DNA from: Streptomyces sp. SID9727
Lineage (GTDB): Bacteria > Actinomycetota > Actinomycetes > Streptomycetales > Streptomycetaceae
Reading direction: 5' to 3'
Length of the DNA: 64,000 nt
NCBI RefSeq assembly: GCF_010550605.1
Contig: NZ_JAAGNI010000233.1
Coordinates: forward strand, 1-64,000
Made by a program: the position numbers and the translations under genes. Position 1 is the stretch's first letter, and each line of letters starts with the position of its first letter. Below the pieces are notes generated by a model. The model saw only the letters and a program-made list of their open reading frames with translations. It was not told where the DNA came from and did no database searches. Shown in pieces: positions 16,398 through 24,994 of this stretch.

Positions 16398-17059
16398 GAC
16401 GCGGCTCCTTCACGGTCGGGCAGCAGGCCGTACTGGGCCAGGGCCTGCCAGGCGGTGTGCAGAACGGTGGCGCGGTCCTGCGCGGCGTCGATCCGGACGA
16501 CCTTTCCCAGAGCGGGAAACGCAGCCGGCACACCGGCCACGGACTGGTAGACCTCCCGGACCCTGGACTGGATATCCATGACATCCCAGTCGGGCCGAGT
16601 GGCGTCCCCGGATCGGTGGGCAGCACGTTCCATCGCGGTCTCAGGCGTGATGTCCAGGACGAACGTGAGATCGGGGACCAGGTGGAGCCGCTCGGTGAGT
16701 TGCGCGTACGTCTCCTTCGGGGCGCGGTCGTGCTTGACCATGAAGAAGGCCAGCTCGGACAGCAGCCACCGGTCGGCGATGACCGGGCGGGCCGGCAGGC
16801 TGGGGGCGATCAGCCGGTCGGCGGTGGCTTGCTTGTCCGCGGCGAGCGCGGCCAGGTAGCAGTCCCGATTCTCCCCAGTGGGCTGGTACTTGCCCTCCAC
16901 CAGGTCCAGCGCGACGTCCGGGTCGAGGAAGTTGGTGGTCAGCACGGCGAGCGGAGTGACGCGGAACAGGCCCTCGAAGAGGCGGAACAGGCCCTTGCGC
17001 AGCGTTGTCTTGCCCGTGCCGTCCAGGCCCTCGACGACGATGAACGGATAGCGGTCCAC
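16394..17059 (-). CDS. dTMP-kinase-like P-loop kinase
   Basis: A 221-aa protein with Walker A G11-LDGTGKTT-19 (VVEGLDGTGKTT), a DRW motif near 94 (VIADRWLLSEL) and a LID-like Arg segment (TAMERAAHRSGDATR), matching the thymidylate-kinase superfamily. A housekeeping Tmk would normally sit elsewhere, so this copy may phosphorylate a nucleotide-like pathway intermediate. GTG 17059 is chosen for its GGAG spacing and because the P-loop follows at once. It is 2 bp from the upstream gene. Confidence 0.75.
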   Translation of the reverse strand: MDRYPFIVVEGLDGTGKTTLRKGLFRLFEGLFRVTPLAVLTTNFLDPDVALDLVEGKYQPTGENRDCYLAALAADKQATADRLIAPSLPARPVIADRWLLSELAFFMVKHDRAPKETYAQLTERLHLVPDLTFVLDITPETAMERAAHRSGDATRPDWDVMDIQSRVREVYQSVAGVPAAFPALGKVVRIDAAQDRATVLHTAWQALAQYGLLPDREGAAS

Positions 17060-17061
17060 GC

Positions 17062-17799
17062 CTACTCCACCTGCCCGGCGCCGGTGCCCCCGGCGTACTT
17101 CGTGAACCGGCCACGCCACGGGATCGACGTCGACACGAGGTCGACCAGCCGCAGCTCGCCCAGCTCCTCCAGCAGCTCGGGAAGCCGGCTCTCGATGACG
17201 ATGCTCTCGGTGATCGCACGGCAATAGGCCATGCGCACGGCTTCGTCGGCCGCCGCGGTGCGCAGCTGCTCGGCGAGAATCCGCTGGGCAGTGCCGAGCG
17301 CCACGATGCTCGTCGCGCTCTGCAGCGTCTCCAGGGCGATCTCGGAATCGACGGGCTGGAGGGTGGTGTGGTGGACGCCGAGGTGGCGGATGACAGCGAA
17401 CGCGCCCACCCACCAGGCCGACGCAGCGCACACAGCGGCCACCGCAGCACGGACTGCCGGATCGGTGACGCCCTCGAGCAGGGTGTCCGCGATTTCGTCA
17501 GCGCTCGCGGCCAAGGGGTTCGTTCCGGCGTTGGCCGTGCCGTGTGCGGCCGGCAGGCGCAGCCAGTGCTGAAGGCCGGCCTGGTCGACCACGGCCTCGG
17601 CCGCCGGTTCGGCGAGCGCGGCGGGACGCGCGGTCAGCACGCTCGGCTGGGTCTGCGCGAACAAGGTGACGTCAGGGGGCGGGGTGAGAAGCTGTTCGCG
17701 CAGCTGCGGCAGGTGCAGGGCCAGGCGCTGGACCTGTAGTCCGTCGGCGAGGGCTTCCCAGGACCCGTACAGGTTCGGGCTGGGTGGGGAGAGGGGCAC
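17062..17799 (-). CDS. Unknown protein heading the first biosynthetic operon
   Basis: A 245-aa protein without recognised motifs. It begins VPLSPPSPNLYGSWEALADG, then is mostly Ala/Leu-rich helix, with a conserved-looking segment SAWWVGAFAVIRHLGVHHTT near 150 and a basic C-terminal region IPWRGRFTKYAGG. GTG 17799 is preferred because GAAGGAG lies 5 nt upstream; an ATG at 17856 would add 19 Pro-rich residues. It is followed after 2 bp by the kinase gene, so it belongs to the operon. Possibly a regulatory or scaffold protein; no function assigned. Confidence 0.65.
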   Translation of the reverse strand: MPLSPPSPNLYGSWEALADGLQVQRLALHLPQLREQLLTPPPDVTLFAQTQPSVLTARPAALAEPAAEAVVDQAGLQHWLRLPAAHGTANAGTNPLAASADEIADTLLEGVTDPAVRAAVAAVCAASAWWVGAFAVIRHLGVHHTTLQPVDSEIALETLQSATSIVALGTAQRILAEQLRTAAADEAVRMAYCRAITESIVIESRLPELLEELGELRLVDLVSTSIPWRGRFTKYAGGTGAGQVE

Positions 17800-17871
17800 A
17801 CGGGCTCCTTCGTCGGGCGGGGGCGGAAGGTCACCGAGAGATGGTGCGGGCGGCATGCTGACTGCCCGTGA

Positions 17872-18030
17872 TCACGGCGCACGGACGCGTGCAGCCCGGG
17901 CGGCTGGCCGTCGAAACCGAACAAACGCCCCTGGGGTGAGTTCTCGCAGGAGACCGCCTCCGAGGCACGAAGGCGCTCGAACTGCTGTGTTGAACAGCGG
18001 AGATGGGCTGGTCGCGTCGGCGGTCGTCAT
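17872..18030 (-). CDS. Possible 52-aa peptide gene
   Basis: ATG 18030 overlaps the TGA of the ATP-binding gene (ATGA) and follows GGGAGGAGG. The product starts MTTADATSPSPLFNTAVRAP, then CLGGGLLRELTPGAF, and ends Arg/Ala-rich. The start signals are good, but the sequence could be chance coding in GC-rich DNA. It lies just upstream of the biosynthetic operon, so it may be a regulatory or precursor peptide. I recognise no family. Confidence 0.35.
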   Translation of the reverse strand: MTTADATSPSPLFNTAVRAPSCLGGGLLRELTPGAFVRFRRPAARAARVRAP

Positions 18031-18437
18031 CGCACCTCCTCCCGGTCGGCAGCATGGCTGGTCCGGAACCAGACCTGCTTCCCGTGCAGCAGGGGTTGAG
18101 TCTGCAGCTCGTCGGCTAGGCAGGACAGGAGGAACAGGCCCCGGCCGCCCTCGGCATCCGCGTCGGATTCCTTCACCGTCGGCAGTGCGTCCTCGAAGTC
18201 GGTGACGCTGACCAGGATGCCGTCCGGCGTCTCGCGAACCACCAGCTCGCAGTCGCCCGGAGTGTGCTTCAAGACGTTCGTCAGCAGCTCGGTGACGCCG
18301 AGCTGGGTGACGAACTCCAGGTCACTCTTGCGCCACATCCGCAGGAGGGTCCGCACGATCTCCCGGACACACTCCATGCTCTCGGGGCCGATCGCGGGCA
18401 GCACCATGTGGTGCTGTCGTACGGGGCTGACCGCCAT
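18027..18437 (-). CDS. HATPase-type ATP-binding regulator (anti-sigma-factor-like)
   Basis: A 136-aa protein with a GHKL ATPase fold: N-box ELLTNVLKHTPG at ~50-61 and G-box GGRGLFLLSCLAD at ~97-109. It resembles the single-domain serine-kinase/anti-sigma-like proteins that accompany XRE/DUF5753 and DUF397 genes in Streptomyces (as in the abaA and whiJ loci). It is divergent from that pair here. GGAGGG lies 12 nt ahead of ATG 18437; GTG 18440 is an equal alternative. Confidence 0.8.
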   Translation of the reverse strand: MAVSPVRQHHMVLPAIGPESMECVREIVRTLLRMWRKSDLEFVTQLGVTELLTNVLKHTPGDCELVVRETPDGILVSVTDFEDALPTVKESDADAEGGRGLFLLSCLADELQTQPLLHGKQVWFRTSHAADREEVR

Positions 18438-18655
18438 CACAGGCACTAACCCTCCAGGTGGCACGCGAGCGTCCACGGCAGGGGTGACGTACCGCAACCG
18501 GGGCGCCACCGTCCGCTGGGTGAGCTTCGATAATGACGGCCAACTACCCTTTCGACAAGCAGTCCTTGAGGAAAGTCATTCCTCTCGGGGACTTGGCATA
18601 TTCACGAACTGGCCCAGGCGCTACTCTGGCGTCGATATTGACGAGGAGGTGGGGT

Positions 18656-19513
18656 ATGCCGGTCGAGCCGACGCCGCGGCGCCGGCGCCTGGGCGCTGAG
18701 CTCCGGCGCATCCGTGAAGCCCTGGGCTGGACGCAGGAGGAGGCGGCTGCCCGTCTCGGTTACCGGTCCTTCTCCACGGTAAGCAAGATCGAGAAGGGGG
18801 TGCAGGGCCTCAAGATTCAGCAACTCCCGCACTTTTTCGAGGTATACGAGATCACCGACCCCGCACTGCGCGAGGAACTACGCGACCTGGCCCGCCGGGC
18901 CGGCGAAGCCGACTGGACTCAGCGCTACCAGGGAGTTGTCGACGACCCGCTCGCCGACTACCTCTCCTTGGTGGAGACGGCCAGCAGCCTGTTCGTCTTC
19001 AACCCCGCCGCCATCCACGGACTCCTTCAGACCCCGGAGTACGCCAGAGCCGTGACCGAGGGCAGCCGGGCTTGGAAGACTCCGGAGGACATCGATGGCT
19101 TCGTGTCCATGCGCCAGGAGCACCAGGACAACATGCTGGAGCGCGACCCGCCGCTGAAGATCTGGGCAGTCCTTCCCGAAGGGCTCCTGCGTCAGGAGGT
19201 CGGTGGCCGACCGGTCATGCGCGCACAGATAGAGCATCTGATTAACCTCGCCCGCACGGACCCCAACATCACCATCCAGGTCCTGCCGCACAAGGTCGGG
19301 GCGCACGCCGGGATGGACGGACCGTTCATGCTCATGTCCTTCCCCACCGGGCGGGACTCGGTGTGCATCGAGTCCATGCGGGCCTCGCTCCACCTCAACC
19401 AGCCGGAGACGGTGGACGTGTACCGGACCACCAGCGACCTACTCAAATCTGACGCTCTCTCCCAGAAGGCGTCGCTGCCACTTCTCACCACCATCGCCAA
19501 GGACCTTGCATGA
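18656..19513 (+). CDS. XRE regulator with DUF5753 domain (WhiJ-like)
   Basis: A 285-aa protein. The N-terminal helix-turn-helix spans ~10-70 (LGAELRRIREALGWTQEEAA, then STVSKIEKGVQG), followed by the DUF5753 domain (~100-280; SSLFVFNPAAIHGLLQTPEY and LPEGLLRQEVGG). This is the WhiJ-like architecture of Streptomyces developmental and antibiotic regulators. GAGGAGGTGGGGT precedes ATG 18656. It is coupled by ATGA to a DUF397 gene, its usual partner, and is probably repressed or de-repressed through that small protein. Confidence 0.9.
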   Translation: MPVEPTPRRRRLGAELRRIREALGWTQEEAAARLGYRSFSTVSKIEKGVQGLKIQQLPHFFEVYEITDPALREELRDLARRAGEADWTQRYQGVVDDPLADYLSLVETASSLFVFNPAAIHGLLQTPEYARAVTEGSRAWKTPEDIDGFVSMRQEHQDNMLERDPPLKIWAVLPEGLLRQEVGGRPVMRAQIEHLINLARTDPNITIQVLPHKVGAHAGMDGPFMLMSFPTGRDSVCIESMRASLHLNQPETVDVYRTTSDLLKSDALSQKASLPLLTTIAKDLA

Positions 19514-19746
19514 ACAAGACCGAACTCAACCCGGCCTGGGTCGAGTCCCAGCTGCGTGACGCCGAGTGGCAGACCAGCAGCGCCAGCAGCGGCGGTACCA
19601 ACTGCGTCCAGATCGCCTTCCTCGACCAAGGCATCGTGGCCCTGCGCGATTCCAAGGACATCAACAAGGCCCCGCACCTGTTCACCGACTCTGAGTACGA
19701 CGCCTTCGTCAGCGGGATCCAGAACGGCGAACTCCGCCGCCGCTGA
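19510..19746 (+). CDS. DUF397 small partner protein
   Basis: A 78-aa protein with the DUF397 signature: AEWQTSSASSGGTNCVQIAF, then VALRDSKDINKAPHLFTDSE, and a final FVSGIQNGEL. DUF397 proteins pair with DUF5753 XRE regulators and modulate their DNA binding. It overlaps the regulator stop by ATGA, and a strong terminator follows 46 bp later. Confidence 0.92.
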   Translation: MNKTELNPAWVESQLRDAEWQTSSASSGGTNCVQIAFLDQGIVALRDSKDINKAPHLFTDSEYDAFVSGIQNGELRRR

Positions 19747-19792
19747 CCCCGGGCGTACCAGCGGAAGCCGCCTCCGGTCCCTCAGCCGTTGC

Positions 19793-19819
19793 GGGGGCAC
19801 GGCTCGTAGCCGTGCTCCC
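19793..19819 (+). terminator. 12-bp hairpin terminator after DUF397
   Basis: GGGGGCACGGCT-CGT-AGCCGTGCTCCC (19793-19804 with 19808-19819, one G-T pair), 3-nt loop. It ends the XRE-DUF397 unit before the convergent NUDIX operon. Confidence 0.75.
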
Positions 19820-19967
19820 GATGGACTCGTCTCCGCCGTCATGCGCGCCGCAGCATGCCCCAGCAGCCACCGGAGGAGCGTGTCGCTCTCCCAGTCGACC
19901 ATCTTGTCTCGGAGAGCCACGTAGCCGTATCGGGAGGGCATCGGTAGAGCTGACATGCCGGCGACAC

Positions 19968-21146
19968 TTACTGGGCCGGGGCGAAGGCGGTGAAGTGCGT
20001 CGGCGGATGGTCGATGGGCAGATCGGGGTCCCAGGCCGTGAGGATCTGGGCGCTGCACACGAACAGGCCGTCGGGGAGCTGATCGAGCGGGTACCACGCC
20101 CAGTCGCCGACGCTCTCCTCCGGCTGTGTGGCCGGCTGCCCTTGCCAGGCGTGGACGAGCGCCCCGACGGTGACTCGGAGAACGCCTTCGACATGGTCGA
20201 CGAGCGTCCCGAGCAGTTCCACGTCGCCCGTCTGAGCGAGCAGGCCGGTCTCCTCAGCGAGTTCACGGACGACCGCGTCCTCGAAGGATTCCCCGGTGGC
20301 TTCCACGCTGCCGCCGGGCAGTTCGAGGGTGCCGCGGCGGTGGCGGCCCAGCAGGATGCCCTGCTCGCTGAGCAGGATCGCACCGACGCCGACGGCTGCG
20401 TGGGCGGCCGGGGCTCGGGTGCTGCGAGCGCGGCTGGAGACGCGAGCAGGCCGGTCGGGAAGGCGTCGGGCGCGGATGAGCTGCTGAACGACCGAGGCGT
20501 CGTCGTCCGGGTGCGGGAAGAGGTCGAGGGCTTCGACGCGGAATCCGTACTCGGTGAGTAGGTCCTCCCACAGCTGCGGTGCCAGGACCCACATCTGTGT
20601 CGGTAGCGGTGGGTCGTCGCGCAGCAGGATCATCTGCTCGCGCGGTGCCACTGCCGTCGACGGTCCGCGGCCGTGCAGGTCGGTGTGCAGGAGCGAGAGG
20701 ATCAGCGGAGCGCCGGGACGCAGGCCGGCGCGCAGCGCAGGCAGCGAGCGGTGTGGGTCGATGAAGGCGAGCGTCCCGATCGCGTACGCAGCGTCGAACG
20801 GCTCAGTTGTAGTGAGGTACTCGGCCACGTCAGCCTGTACGAACTCCACACCGTCCACGCCTGCATGGGTGCTGAAGGCGCGTTCATGCTGGGTCGGGGA
20901 CAGCTCAAGGCCGGTGACGCGCGCCCCGTGTGCCTGAGCGAGGTGGACGGCGTGGTGGCCGGCTCCGGAGCCGATGTCCAGGACGCGGCGGCCCGAGACG
21001 TCCCCGAGGACCTCTGCTCCGGGTCCGATTCCTTCCCAGGGCGTCCAGTTCAGCCGCTCGGGGACGGGCGGGGTGTAAGCACGGGCGAGTTGGCGCTGGC
21101 CGTAGATCTGCCAGGCCCGGGTGTTGGTGGACTCCTCAGTGGGCAC
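19968..21146 (-). CDS. Methyltransferase-NUDIX fusion protein
   Basis: A 392-aa fusion. Residues 1-~235 form a class I SAM methyltransferase (VLDIGSGAGHHAVHLA, then VEFVQADVAEYL). Residues ~250-390 form a NUDIX domain whose box reads GGSVEATGESFEDAVVRELA followed by EETG. GTG 21146 follows CAGGAGGCAAAC. It is the last gene of the long minus-strand run that begins at the lanthipeptide cluster. The pairing of methylation with pyrophosphohydrolysis in one chain is unusual; the substrate is unknown. Confidence 0.82.
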   Translation of the reverse strand: MPTEESTNTRAWQIYGQRQLARAYTPPVPERLNWTPWEGIGPGAEVLGDVSGRRVLDIGSGAGHHAVHLAQAHGARVTGLELSPTQHERAFSTHAGVDGVEFVQADVAEYLTTTEPFDAAYAIGTLAFIDPHRSLPALRAGLRPGAPLILSLLHTDLHGRGPSTAVAPREQMILLRDDPPLPTQMWVLAPQLWEDLLTEYGFRVEALDLFPHPDDDASVVQQLIRARRLPDRPARVSSRARSTRAPAAHAAVGVGAILLSEQGILLGRHRRGTLELPGGSVEATGESFEDAVVRELAEETGLLAQTGDVELLGTLVDHVEGVLRVTVGALVHAWQGQPATQPEESVGDWAWYPLDQLPDGLFVCSAQILTAWDPDLPIDHPPTHFTAFAPAQ

Positions 21147-21175
21147 GTTTGCCTCCTGGTGGGGGTGTTCCGGGT

Positions 21176-22072
21176 TCAGGTGTGGGTGACCAGGTAGGCG
21201 GGGCCCTCGCCGCGCCGTGCTCGCTCGATGGCGTCGAGGCGGGCGAAGGCGCGTGGCGCCATCAGTTCCTGCCAGGTCGCGAGGTCATGGACGGCCCACA
21301 GGTCGTGTTCGGCCGGATCGAGCCGGATCCGGCCGAGTTGCTCGGAGGTCAGCTGTCCGCCGTCGAAGATGAGCCCGACCTTGTTGAGCGGCATCCGGGG
21401 TCCGGCGTGCAGGAAGTGCGTCAGCAGGAGGGGCGGCGTGTCGGGAGCGAGTTCGAGTCCGGTCTCCTCGACCGCCTCACGCCGGGCGGTCTGCAGGGGG
21501 TCCTCACCCGAGGCGTCCAGGTTGCCGCCGGGGAACTGCCAGAGTCTTGAGCCGTAGACCGAGCGGAGCTGTACCGGCCGGTCGTGCTTGTCGCGGATGT
21601 AGAGGCAGCCGTACACCGTGTGGTGGGGGACGGTCTGCGCGTACTGCTCGGCCGTCATCGGCATGGGGCGGCCGGGCCGGGCAGGGCGGTGATCGAAGGC
21701 GATGGCGAGTACACCGAGGGCTTCCTTGCTCGGTGGGTAGATCGAGCGGAGGTTGGTGATCAGCTCGCTGGTCGGCCCGTCCGGGTCGATGCGCGCGGTG
21801 TCCTCCGAGCGGAGGAGGTCCTCGAAGGAGGCGTACGGGGTGATCCGCTGCACGATGACGTCGAGTTCCCGCCCGGTGTCCCGGTCGTGGAAGACGACCG
21901 TGTCGCCGACGGCGATGTCGCGCTTGCTCGGGGATGCCACCCTTACTTCGATCGTCTTACGCCCCGCTTCCACTTGGCGGTAGTACCGCCCGAGCAGGTG
22001 CATGTGGTGCTCCGGTGCTGCGTCCCGGGCCGCCGGGACGGCTGGGATCGCCTGCTGGGTGTCGTCAGGCAC
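21176..22072 (-). CDS. ASCH domain-NUDIX fusion protein
   Basis: A 298-aa protein. Residues ~24-125 match the ASCH/PUA-like fold (LLGRYYRQVEAGRKTIEVRV, then VGDTVVFHDRDTGREL), which binds RNA or modified nucleosides. Residues ~145-290 carry a NUDIX domain with box GGNLDASGEDPLQTARREAV followed by EETG. GTG 22072 is chosen because ACGGAGG lies 6 nt upstream; the longer ATG start at 22093 includes that RBS. A combined ASCH and NUDIX protein suggests action on a nucleotide or RNA-derived ligand, which is inference. Confidence 0.82.
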   Translation of the reverse strand: MPDDTQQAIPAVPAARDAAPEHHMHLLGRYYRQVEAGRKTIEVRVASPSKRDIAVGDTVVFHDRDTGRELDVIVQRITPYASFEDLLRSEDTARIDPDGPTSELITNLRSIYPPSKEALGVLAIAFDHRPARPGRPMPMTAEQYAQTVPHHTVYGCLYIRDKHDRPVQLRSVYGSRLWQFPGGNLDASGEDPLQTARREAVEETGLELAPDTPPLLLTHFLHAGPRMPLNKVGLIFDGGQLTSEQLGRIRLDPAEHDLWAVHDLATWQELMAPRAFARLDAIERARRGEGPAYLVTHT

Positions 22073-22199
22073 AGGTGCCTCCGTTCGATGCATTTCGTCC
22101 GTCCGGTCGTAGTCCGCGGCCGGACAGGGGCGTTGGCCGCGCTACTGCGAGTGCGGATCGGGCGTGATGGGAGAGGAAGTGGACGAGTCCGCCGGCGGG

Positions 22200-23465
22200 T
22201 CAGGGCAGTTCGATCGGTCCGTAGCGCGCGTGCGGCTCCTGCCGCATCAGCGCGTCGTACCGGTCTCCCGCCGAGAAGTGCCAGAACTCGGTTCCGTAGT
22301 TCGTAAAGCCCCCTCCTTCCATGGCGTTGAGCAGCACCGTGCGGTGGTGGCGTGCCTGGTCGCTGAGGTTCGGGGCGTGGGTGAAGCAGGCCCCGTCGCT
22401 CTCCTCCGGGGAGGCGTTGACGCGGGTGCCGAGGTCGAGTTCGTGGCCGTCCTGGTCGACGAGGGTCACGTCCACGGCGGCGCCGGCGGAGTGCGGCGCG
22501 ATGTCCGGCGGCGAGACGTACCGGCTGGTGGCCTCGTGCAGCTGCTCGGGTGTCCAGTTGTGGTGGCCGGCAGCCAGTTGGTCGCGGTATTCGGTGAAGT
22601 AGCGCTGCTGGAGCGACAGCGGCCGGTAGCCCTCGACGAACAGCAGGTCGGTGCCGGCGGGTAGGAGGGAGCGGGCGTGCTTCAGCCGGGCGAGGACGCC
22701 TTCTCGGACGTGGGCGAACGCGCCCTGCGGGTCCTGCTTGCGGGGGTCGACGCGGAAGTCGTGGTCGCGTACGTCGACGAGTGGTTCTCGGCAGTCGCGC
22801 ACCGGGATCGCCGCGACGTGCGGATCGGACATCAGCACCAGGTGCATGGAGTCTCCCTGCGATGGCTTGGGCTGCGGCGGCGGGGCGGGGGTGGCGGCGG
22901 TCAGATCGGCTTCGCGCACGATTCTGGCAACGGTGTCCTGCAGGGCGCTGTCGGCCGGGATCACGGTCTCCAGGCCGCCGGGCAGAAGGTCCAACTTGCG
23001 GTACCAGGCGGTGAGGTGGGTGTCGGTGACCTGTTCCAGGTACGCGGCGTCGGCCTTCGAGGCGTGCCGGGCCAGCGTCGCCTCCAGGGGCACGTCCAGG
23101 TAGTAGCAGGCCGAGATGCCGCGGTGGTTGCGCACCAGGGACGTGATCATGTGGCTGTAGCGGTCGGCGTACAGGATCCCTTCGAGTACGACGTGGAAGC
23201 CGGCGTCCAGGGCATGACGGGCGATCCTGCCGAGCAGGGTGATGTTGGCGCCGCCGGTGGTGTCGTGCTCGCGCAGGACGTTCCGGCGGATCACGTCCTG
23301 GCCGACGATGGCGACGCCGCGGCCGTAGTGATCGCGTAGGCTCTGCGCGACGCTCGACTTGCCCGAGGCCGAGTTCCCGCGGATCACTACGAGGCGGGTG
23401 TCGGAACGTCCGGCCGCCGCCGCGGCGGGCACGTGACGGGGCGCGCTGGTCGGGTTGCCGGTCAT
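22200..23465 (-). CDS. P-loop kinase fused to VanX-type D-Ala-D-Ala dipeptidase
   Basis: A 421-aa fusion. Residues ~20-190 are an AAA_33/zeta-toxin-like kinase with Walker A GNSASGKSS. Residues ~205-421 resemble M15D dipeptidases: SAGAAVDVTLVD corresponds to the SxHxxGxAxD zinc region and GTEFWHF to the ExWWH region. There is no stop or frameshift between the parts. An internal ATG (aa ~207, before HLVLMSDP) has GGGAGA upstream and could allow separate translation of the peptidase. The ATG at 23465 overlaps its upstream neighbour (ATGA). A role in self-protection of the producer is possible but unproven. Confidence 0.78.
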   Translation of the reverse strand: MTGNPTSAPRHVPAAAAAGRSDTRLVVIRGNSASGKSSVAQSLRDHYGRGVAIVGQDVIRRNVLREHDTTGGANITLLGRIARHALDAGFHVVLEGILYADRYSHMITSLVRNHRGISACYYLDVPLEATLARHASKADAAYLEQVTDTHLTAWYRKLDLLPGGLETVIPADSALQDTVARIVREADLTAATPAPPPQPKPSQGDSMHLVLMSDPHVAAIPVRDCREPLVDVRDHDFRVDPRKQDPQGAFAHVREGVLARLKHARSLLPAGTDLLFVEGYRPLSLQQRYFTEYRDQLAAGHHNWTPEQLHEATSRYVSPPDIAPHSAGAAVDVTLVDQDGHELDLGTRVNASPEESDGACFTHAPNLSDQARHHRTVLLNAMEGGGFTNYGTEFWHFSAGDRYDALMRQEPHARYGPIELP

Positions 23466-24937
23466 GCGGGCCAGCCGGTCTCGCTGTACAGCTCGCTGTT
23501 CTGGATGCCTTCGATCGCCGTCCGGGTGTAGGGGACGAGGTCGTCGGGAAGGGCGGTGGGGTCCCAGAACTTCCACTGGGTGCATTTGTCCGGCTCGCGC
23601 AGCTCCGGCTCGCCACGCCAGGTGCGGGCGCGGAAGAACAGGCCCATGCGGGGCCGGTCCCCGGCATGGTCAATGTGGTGGACGACGTGGACGAGTTCGA
23701 CGTCTTGGCGCTCGATGTGCAGGCCGGCTTCCTCCCGTGCCTCCCTGATCAGGCAGGAGATTGCGTTCTCCTGCTCGCAGTGTCCGGCCAGGGCATGCCA
23801 TGTGGACGGTGCGAAGGCGCTGCTGGGGTGGCGCAGCCCGAGCAGCACGGTCCCGTCGGGCCGCTCCAGGTAGAGGTGGACGCCGATGATGTTGGGGACC
23901 GTGCCGTGCGGCGAGGCCCGGCGTACCTCCTCGGATGCGGGTTCGCTGCGCGCCGTCGGGAGGCCGGCGGCGTGGCGGCGTACGAGGTCGCTGGTGGTGT
24001 CCGCGATGCGCAGGCGGTGGAGGTCGGCGGGTGCGAACCAGGCGAGCATCACGCCCTCGGTCAGGTGGAGTTCGCGGGGGTCGCCGTTCCAGCGGCCGGC
24101 GTAGATGGCGATGGGTACGGTCGCGCCGGCGTCGTCGGTGGCGTATTCGGTGGCGAACGGGGTCAGGTCGGCCAGGTCGAGGCCGGCTTCCTCGGCCAGT
24201 TCGCGCCGGACGGTGTGTTGCAGGGTGGTGTCCTGGGGCTCTCGGCCGCCGCCCAGTAGGGACCACATGCCCGGCTCCCAGATCTGGCCGGGGAAGTAGT
24301 CGCGCAGGTGGAGCAGGTACTCGCCGCGGTCGTTGTAGATCAGGGCCGAGGCATTGGCTGTCTCCGGTTCGATGTGGAGCGGGAGCTTGAGCAGTTTCTC
24401 GCGCAGGGGCGGTTGGGTTACTCGGTCCAGGGGACGCCACTCGATGCCGCCGACCTCTTCCTCCTGCAGAACGAGTGGCACATCGGTTGTGGCGTGCAGG
24501 CGGAAGAGGAACCGGAGGTCGAAGTGCTGGTGGCCGGGTTCGCCTTTGCCCGGGTGGGCGTCGATGTCGTGGATGTCGATGTCGAGCGGCACAGTCTCGT
24601 AGCCGGGCCACGGCGCGACGGCGTGCGGTGGGATCCCGGTCTCCTCGTGCAGCTCCCGCAGCGCCGTGGCTGCCAAGGACTCGTCGGCGGGCTCGGCGTG
24701 GCCGCCGGGGACGAGGTACTTCCCGCTTGCCAGGTGCAGCACGTGCAGGACGCGGCCGAGGTCGTCGACGACGATCGCGCCGCAGGTGACGTGTCCGGTG
24801 AAGGTGGAGCGGCTGGCGATCTCGTCGCCGGTCCGGTCGAGGGCGGCCAGGAAAGCGCCGAGCTGCTCGCGCTCGTGAGGGTGGCGCGCGAGGTACGAAT
24901 TGACGGTGGTGCGGATGTGATCGTGCGACAACGGCAT
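23462..24937 (-). CDS. Triple-NUDIX protein
   Basis: A 491-aa protein with three NUDIX domains in tandem. The boxes lie at 78-101 (GGHAEPADESLAATALRELH), 229-253 (GGGREPQDTTLQHTVRRELA) and 384-405 (GHCEQENAISCLIREAREEA). All keep the metal-binding EE; the second lacks the upstream E. Three catalytic-looking NUDIX domains in one chain are rare. Coupled by ATGA to the kinase-dipeptidase gene. The substrates are unknown. Confidence 0.88.
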   Translation of the reverse strand: MPLSHDHIRTTVNSYLARHPHEREQLGAFLAALDRTGDEIASRSTFTGHVTCGAIVVDDLGRVLHVLHLASGKYLVPGGHAEPADESLAATALRELHEETGIPPHAVAPWPGYETVPLDIDIHDIDAHPGKGEPGHQHFDLRFLFRLHATTDVPLVLQEEEVGGIEWRPLDRVTQPPLREKLLKLPLHIEPETANASALIYNDRGEYLLHLRDYFPGQIWEPGMWSLLGGGREPQDTTLQHTVRRELAEEAGLDLADLTPFATEYATDDAGATVPIAIYAGRWNGDPRELHLTEGVMLAWFAPADLHRLRIADTTSDLVRRHAAGLPTARSEPASEEVRRASPHGTVPNIIGVHLYLERPDGTVLLGLRHPSSAFAPSTWHALAGHCEQENAISCLIREAREEAGLHIERQDVELVHVVHHIDHAGDRPRMGLFFRARTWRGEPELREPDKCTQWKFWDPTALPDDLVPYTRTAIEGIQNSELYSETGWPA

Positions 24938-24994
24938 GGGGCTACCTCAGAAGGAAGGACCGTGGGAGGAGTCGAGGCGGTGCGGGTCGTCGGA

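Noticed and set aside
12421-17059. Phosphonate biosynthetic cluster.
   Set aside because: The PEP-mutase-like protein lacks the EDK lysine and no phosphonopyruvate decarboxylase is present. Left as a hypothesis only.
19192-19955. Minus-strand frame beginning MSALPMPSRYGYVALRDK.
   Set aside because: The first ~45 residues look plausible, but the frame runs through the DUF397 and XRE genes. Could be a gene remnant; not supported as a gene.
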